From CAYNFH01 sp964396385 (GTDB lineage: Bacteria; Armatimonadota; Chthonomonadetes; Chthonomonadales; CAJBBX01): a DNA stretch of 9,165 nucleotides. The stretch covers positions 1-9,165 of the forward strand of contig CAYNFH010000245.1 in assembly GCA_964396385.1 (NCBI GenBank). The letters run 5' to 3'. Below are positions 6,326 to 9,165 of this stretch, piece by piece (positions within the stretch are counted from its first letter, which is position 1; each line of letters opens with the position of its first letter). The position numbers were made by a program, and so were the translations under genes. The notes beneath the pieces are model-generated. The model made no database searches and had not been told where the DNA came from. It saw nothing but the letters and a program-made list of their open reading frames with translations.

Positions 6326-7123
6326 TCAAACGCTCCTCTCGGTTGGGAGGCAGACATAGGACGGCTGACGGCCGAAGCCCTGCACCTCCACCATGCCGCT
6401 GGGGTATAGGCGCAGGATAGAGTACGCGTTATTCTCCAGGCCCTCGCCCTCGACGGCGGAGAGCAGCGTGCAGTAATGGATTCCATTGAGGAAGCGATAA
6501 TCGCTAACGTGGTTATGACCCTGGATCACGGCCCGGACCTTGCGAGACCGCTCCAGAATCCGTCGGACCTCCGGAGCGCTGTGGACGGCGTACTCTGTTT
6601 CCACGTCCAGCCGCTGATGGACGAACACGATGGCAAGCAGGTCCGAGCCTTGAAGGTCCGCCTCAAGCCACTCCCGCTGCTCAAGGGGAATCTCCGAGTC
6701 CCGCCAGTCCGCGTTGCGGCCGCCGTACGGGACGCCATCCGCACGGCAGCAACCGTCCAGCATGACAAAGTGAAAGCCGCCGCAGTCAAATGAGTAGTAG
6801 GAGCGAATCGCGCCCACGCACTCCATGAACTGCGGCTTGGTGAGCGTCCAGACGCAGTGATTGCCCAGGACGTAGTGGACCGGCGCTTTGGAGCGCGCCA
6901 GCTCCACATGCGCCGCCTGAAGGTAGCCTAGCTCCTCTTGCTCCGTCGCGCCTTCGTCGATGAGGTCGCCGAGCTCCACACAGAATGCGACTCCCTCCCG
7001 GTTGAACGTCTCTACCGAATCCCTCAGTTTGGCAAGCGCGTCCCGGTAGTGCCTCCTTCCCTCCGGCTCCCGCTGCGCGTAGTGCAGGTCCGTAATGACC
7101 CCGATGGCGATTCCATTGGTCAT
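6326..7123 (-). CDS. Calcineurin-like metallophosphoesterase, ADPRibase-Mn-like
   Basis: A 265-residue cytosolic phosphoesterase with the full two-metal motif set: Asp-12 and His-14 (TDLHY), Asp-53 (GDLID), Asn-88 and His-89 (GNH), His-169 (VFVHQ), and His-203 and His-205 (GHNH). The spacing and several connecting pieces (RHYRDAL near 24, PVHYVLGNH, GIHYCTL followed by a final YPSGMVEVQGFGR strand) resemble the manganese-dependent ADP-ribose/CDP-alcohol diphosphatase subfamily. Hydrolysis of a nucleotide diphosphate or cyclic phosphodiester is therefore likely, but the substrate is not proved. No signal peptide or membrane segment is visible. It diverges from the Hsp20 gene and converges on the propeller gene. 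The ATG at 7123 lacks a good Shine-Dalgarno. A CATAAT on the same strand (7133-7138) ends nine bases before it, which would fit a nearly leaderless mRNA. Confidence 0.85.
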   Translation of the reverse strand: MTNGIAIGVITDLHYAQREPEGRRHYRDALAKLRDSVETFNREGVAFCVELGDLIDEGATEQEELGYLQAAHVELARSKAPVHYVLGNHCVWTLTKPQFMECVGAIRSYYSFDCGGFHFVMLDGCCRADGVPYGGRNADWRDSEIPLEQREWLEADLQGSDLLAIVFVHQRLDVETEYAVHSAPEVRRILERSRKVRAVIQGHNHVSDYRFLNGIHYCTLLSAVEGEGLENNAYSILRLYPSGMVEVQGFGRQPSYVCLPTERSV

Positions 7124-7205
7124 GGTAGCTGTATTATGGCGGGAACCTGTTTGGGAGCGAATCGTCTCACAGGTGGCACGTCTAGTACACGAGGAGGTGA
7201 GTAGT
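7124..7205. other. Divergent promoter region, phosphoesterase / Hsp20
   Basis: These 82 bp must carry both promoters. On the minus strand CATAAT (7133-7138) is a candidate -10 for the phosphoesterase, with no good -35. No CIRCE inverted repeat, the HrcA operator common before heat-shock genes, is present for Hsp20. GAGGAGGTGA at 7191-7200 is a very strong ribosome binding site for the Hsp20 ATG. Confidence 0.35.
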
Positions 7206-8132
7206 ATGTGGAATCGACAGAATCAGGGCAGCCTGACCCGAAGACAGGGAGGCTGGATGACGCCGCAGGGCTTCGGTGGCTTCTGGAACCGGCTCGCCGA
7301 GATTGAGGAGATGCACCGGCGCATGGACGAGCTGTTCAACCAGGCGTTCGGCGTGGGCATCAGCGGCCAGGGAGGCCAGCCCGGGCAAATGGGCTTCTCG
7401 GAGCCCGACGTAGACGTGTACGAGCGCGACAATGAGTACGTAGTGCATGCCGCCCTGCCGGGCTGCCGGCCGGAGGACATTCAGCTCCAGGCCACACAGG
7501 ATGGGATCATGCTGACTTGCGAGACCCGATCTCCGTTCCAGGAGCAGGGGCAGGGTGATGGCTCCCAGCCGCAGGGCCAGCAGAACCAGCAGAACCAGCA
7601 GAGCCAGTCCGGTCAGCAGGGCCAGCAGGAGCAGTACACGCCGCTGCGCCGGAGCCGCTGGAGCAGCCAGAGCCGCATGCAGTTCGCGTACAGCTTCCCG
7701 GAGGAAATCAATCCGAACCAGGTACAGGCGGAGCTGCGCAACGGTCGTCTAGAGCTGCGCATTCCCAAGGCACAGCCCCAGCGCCAGGGCCAGCCGATCC
7801 GCATCCAGGTACAGGGAGGCGAAGACCAGTCGGCAGGGAGCATCCCGCAAAGTGGGCGGATCCCGCAGCAGTCGCAGACCAGCACCATGGGCGGTCCCGG
7901 CTCAACCATGCAGCCGGCAGCGACCGCCAATGAGGACCAGAGTACGCTTGGAGATACTCTCTCCGGCGGGTCGCGCCAGGGCCGGGCCGCCGGCGAGTCG
8001 ATGCCGGTGGGCTCGGACAGTGAGGGACTGGCGGCCGGGCAGGCCAAGCCCACGCGAACGGCCTCGCGGTCTGGCAAGGCCACCGGCGCCGCCAGGGCCA
8101 GCCGGAAGAATCAGGCGGTGCCTTCGCCGTAG
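7206..8132 (+). CDS. Hsp20-family small heat shock protein with Q-rich insertion and long tail
   Basis: A 308-residue small heat-shock protein, twice the usual length of about 150. The N-terminal arm (1-66) has the typical FWNRLAEIEEMHRRMDELFN helix at 26-45. The alpha-crystallin domain is split. Its first half (about 67-108, EPDVDVYERDNEYVVHAALPG) and second half (about 159-201, FAYSFPEEINPNQVQAELRN, with AELRNGRLEL and a PIRIQ resembling the I-x-I tail motif) are separated by about 50 residues. Residues 112-143 contain 17 Gln. The 9-bp unit CAGCAGAAC is repeated in tandem at 7578-7604. After the domain comes a tail of about 105 residues rich in Gln, Ser, Gly and Thr, becoming Lys/Arg/Ala-rich from 281 to 303. 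Family role: ATP-independent holdase for unfolding proteins. The effect of the insertion and tail is unknown. The start at 7206 is fixed by GAGGAGGTGA five bases upstream. An intrinsic terminator follows. Confidence 0.9.
   Translation: MWNRQNQGSLTRRQGGWMTPQGFGGFWNRLAEIEEMHRRMDELFNQAFGVGISGQGGQPGQMGFSEPDVDVYERDNEYVVHAALPGCRPEDIQLQATQDGIMLTCETRSPFQEQGQGDGSQPQGQQNQQNQQSQSGQQGQQEQYTPLRRSRWSSQSRMQFAYSFPEEINPNQVQAELRNGRLELRIPKAQPQRQGQPIRIQVQGGEDQSAGSIPQSGRIPQQSQTSTMGGPGSTMQPAATANEDQSTLGDTLSGGSRQGRAAGESMPVGSDSEGLAAGQAKPTRTASRSGKATGAARASRKNQAVPSP
7578..7604 (+). repeat. Three tandem 9-bp units inside the Hsp20 gene
   Basis: CAGCAGAAC, CAGCAGAAC, CAGCAGAGC encode the QQN/QQS core of the glutamine-rich insertion. 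The unit is in frame, so copy-number change would lengthen or shorten the insertion without breaking the gene. Confidence 0.75.
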
Positions 8133-8144
8133 TACCCGCACCCC

Positions 8145-8191
8145 AGGAGCCTGCAAGGAGATTCGTTCTCTTGCAGGCTCCTTCCGTTTCC
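8145..8191 (+). terminator. Intrinsic terminator of the Hsp20 gene
   Basis: A perfect 13-bp stem, AGGAGCCTGCAAG (8145-8157) with CTTGCAGGCTCCT (8170-8182), encloses a 12-base loop containing TTCG. A moderately T-rich stretch (TTCCGTTTCC) follows. It starts 12 bases after the stop codon. Confidence 0.9.
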
Positions 8192-8384
8192 GTGTCGAAT
8201 AGTACGGAACAGCATGGCCCACCGCGCTCGTGCAGGCGTAGGGGCGCTCCCCGCAAGTGCACAGCCACTTCCGCCTGGGCACCTGTCTGGCATAGTTAGT
8301 GCATCCCGGACACAGACGGTCTCGCCGACCGTCCACGCCGCCGGACAATCGCCAAGCCGCGCTACGCGGCGGCAGGAGCTCCTC
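8192..8384. other. Intergenic region and structured leader before the membrane-protein gene
   Basis: Three dyads occur here: 8230-8234 with 8258-8262 (GTGCA/TGCAC, enclosing GGGG/CCCC at 8241-8244 and 8249-8252), a 7-bp stem at 8315-8321 and 8327-8333 (GACGGTC/GACCGTC), and a 6-bp stem at 8356-8361 and 8365-8370 (GCCGCG/CGCGGC). The ribosome binding site AGGAG (8374-8378) is the left half of the palindrome AGGAGCTCCT (8374-8383). CATAGT at 8291-8296 is a weak -10 candidate without a good -35. No small gene is evident. Confidence 0.45.
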
Positions 8385-9165
8385 ATGGCCAACAACAACT
8401 CGGATGATCCGCGCCTGAAACCGGAGGCGCGTCAAGCCGCACCACAGTCCGCCGATGCCCCCGGCGATAACGCTGCCAATGCGAAACAGAAGCCTACCCT
8501 GAAGCAGCGGACGCGGGAGATCGCCGACGATTTCACTTTCTCTACGCTGCTCACCGGCGTCTCCGCCGAAAAGGAGGCGGTAGTGAACGTTCCGCAGCCT
8601 TCCGTGGAACCGAAGCGGCCATCCAAAGCGCCGATTATCGCCGCATGCACGGTGGTCGCTCTCCTGATCATAGCAGGCGCCTGGAAGCTGTTGGGACGTT
8701 CCAGCAGCGAGGCTGCGCCACCGTCCGGCCCGGCCACGTCCACTCCATCCAGCGCCGCTCCCACCCTTACCGCCGGTCTGGTCCGGTTTCGCCTGCCGGC
8801 GGACCAGGGCGCAGCCGACTCCAGTGTGCAGGCCCCGGTCTATATTCTGAGCGACTTTGAGCTCGGGCCCGGGAACTGGCGGCCGGACAAACGGCTGCCG
8901 GCCTGCGGCAACGCCGCTGTCGCCCGGGTTCGGAACGGCGCGGCCAGTACCAAGGCGGAAAAGGAGCGGCCGGCAGTCGGTGATGCCGGTGATTTTGTTG
9001 TCAGAGGTCGTGATCTTATAGAGCGGAATTGCACCATCGGTGAAGCCGGTGGTGTTCGGCGGACACGTGGTCAACGAGGCGGTCGACCCGCCGCAATTCC
9101 TCTGGCCCGTCAACTCGTCGGTCGGCGACCCGCAGAAGGGAATTGCCGCCGGGGCGGTGAAGGTC
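8385..9165 (+). CDS. Single-pass membrane protein, function unknown, partial
   Basis: This frame opens with ATG after AGGAG (8374-8378, six bases away) and has no stop before the window ends. I do not recognise a family. Residues 1-80 are hydrophilic and probably cytoplasmic (MANNNSDDPR, a charged KQRTREIADDF segment at 40-50). Residues 83-104 are one transmembrane helix (APIIAACTVVALLIIAGAWK). A Ser/Pro/Ala-rich linker (106-128) and a domain beginning near LTAGLVRFRLPAD follow, probably outside. The layout recalls membrane-anchored envelope or secretion components, but nothing ties it to one. Third-position GC is about four fifths up to residue 197 (8975), then falls to about two fifths to the window end. 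The peptide beyond that point is probably not a true product, so only 8385-8975 is well supported. Confidence 0.65.
   Translation, partial: MANNNSDDPRLKPEARQAAPQSADAPGDNAANAKQKPTLKQRTREIADDFTFSTLLTGVSAEKEAVVNVPQPSVEPKRPSKAPIIAACTVVALLIIAGAWKLLGRSSSEAAPPSGPATSTPSSAAPTLTAGLVRFRLPADQGAADSSVQAPVYILSDFELGPGNWRPDKRLPACGNAAVARVRNGAASTKAEKERPAVGDAGDFVVRGRDLIERNCTIGEAGGVRRTRGQRGGRPAAIPLARQLVGRRPAEGNCRRGGEG
8976..9165 (-). CDS. Possible fragment of a phage-tail-like gene, both ends missing
   Basis: On the minus strand the frame entering from the window end reads, after TFTAPAAIPFCGSPTDEL, a natural-looking peptide with PPNTTGFTDGAIPLYKITTS and then DNKITGITDCRP. About four fifths of its codons end in G or C between 9165 and 8976. 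The pattern GAIPLY(K/R)(V/I)T...IT.I.D.R is one I associate with phage tail or baseplate proteins; this is recall, not a search. No stop follows: the frame stays open far into the opposite gene, where its codon bias fades. This looks like a gene cut at about 8975 rather than a complete one. The plus frame sharing its third codon positions is open only from 9022 and is the main alternative. Confidence 0.35.

Noticed and set aside
7124..7205. CIRCE heat-shock operator before Hsp20
   Set aside because: No TTAGCACTC/GAGTGCTAA arms are present.
8276..8300. Sigma-54 promoter from TGGGCAC and TGGCAT words
   Set aside because: Order and spacing do not match the TGGCAC-N5-TTGC pattern.
7902..8960. 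Minus-strand frame covering the Hsp20 tail and the membrane-protein gene
   Set aside because: Codon bias favours the plus-strand genes here, the terminator lies inside it, and the peptide is low-complexity. Only the part beyond 8975 looks natural and is listed separately.

Overview
This GC-rich window carries seven credible genes, mostly on alternating strands with their own intergenic regions, so it does not look like a single operon or pathway. The gene mix is a copper amine oxidase N-domain 'stalk' protein with Ig-like modules, a pterin-dependent aromatic amino acid hydroxylase, an Asp-box beta-propeller exoprotein and an Hsp20. Together with two kinds of small palindromic intergenic repeat, it suggests a free-living, GC-rich environmental bacterium. 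Armatimonadota is my best guess, with Planctomycetes- or Chloroflexi-like bacteria as alternatives. This is inference; there is no rRNA or marker gene to prove it.

Left part (1-3090): the window opens with a cluster of short palindromes containing a 59-bp-spaced direct repeat. It lies just beyond the stop of a secreted stalk/Ig-like protein (minus strand, 183-1850). A 200-bp divergent region with possible promoter and hairpins leads to the hydroxylase (plus, 2053-2988). A 90-bp inverted-repeat element of the GTCATTCTGAGCG type follows at 2998-3087.

Middle (3122-7123): a glycosyltransferase-like protein of unknown function (minus) and a 751-residue secreted Asp-box propeller protein (plus) diverge from a region with two strong dyads whose centres are 40 bp apart. 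The propeller gene converges on a calcineurin-like phosphoesterase of the ADPRibase-Mn type (minus).

Right part (7206-9165): an unusual Hsp20 has a glutamine-rich insertion inside its alpha-crystallin domain and a long tail that turns basic at the end. It is closed by a clear intrinsic terminator. A structured leader precedes a gene for a single-pass membrane protein that runs off the window. Within that gene, at about 8975, the codon-position bias of the plus reading frame collapses and the opposite strand takes over with a phage-tail-like peptide. This suggests a chimeric contig end, a recombination joint or an insertion.

I found no CRISPR array, transposase, tRNA or rRNA, and no convincing multi-gene novel system. 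The observations most worth following are the Hsp20 architecture, the joint near 8975, the inverted-repeat element and the paired dyads upstream of the propeller gene.
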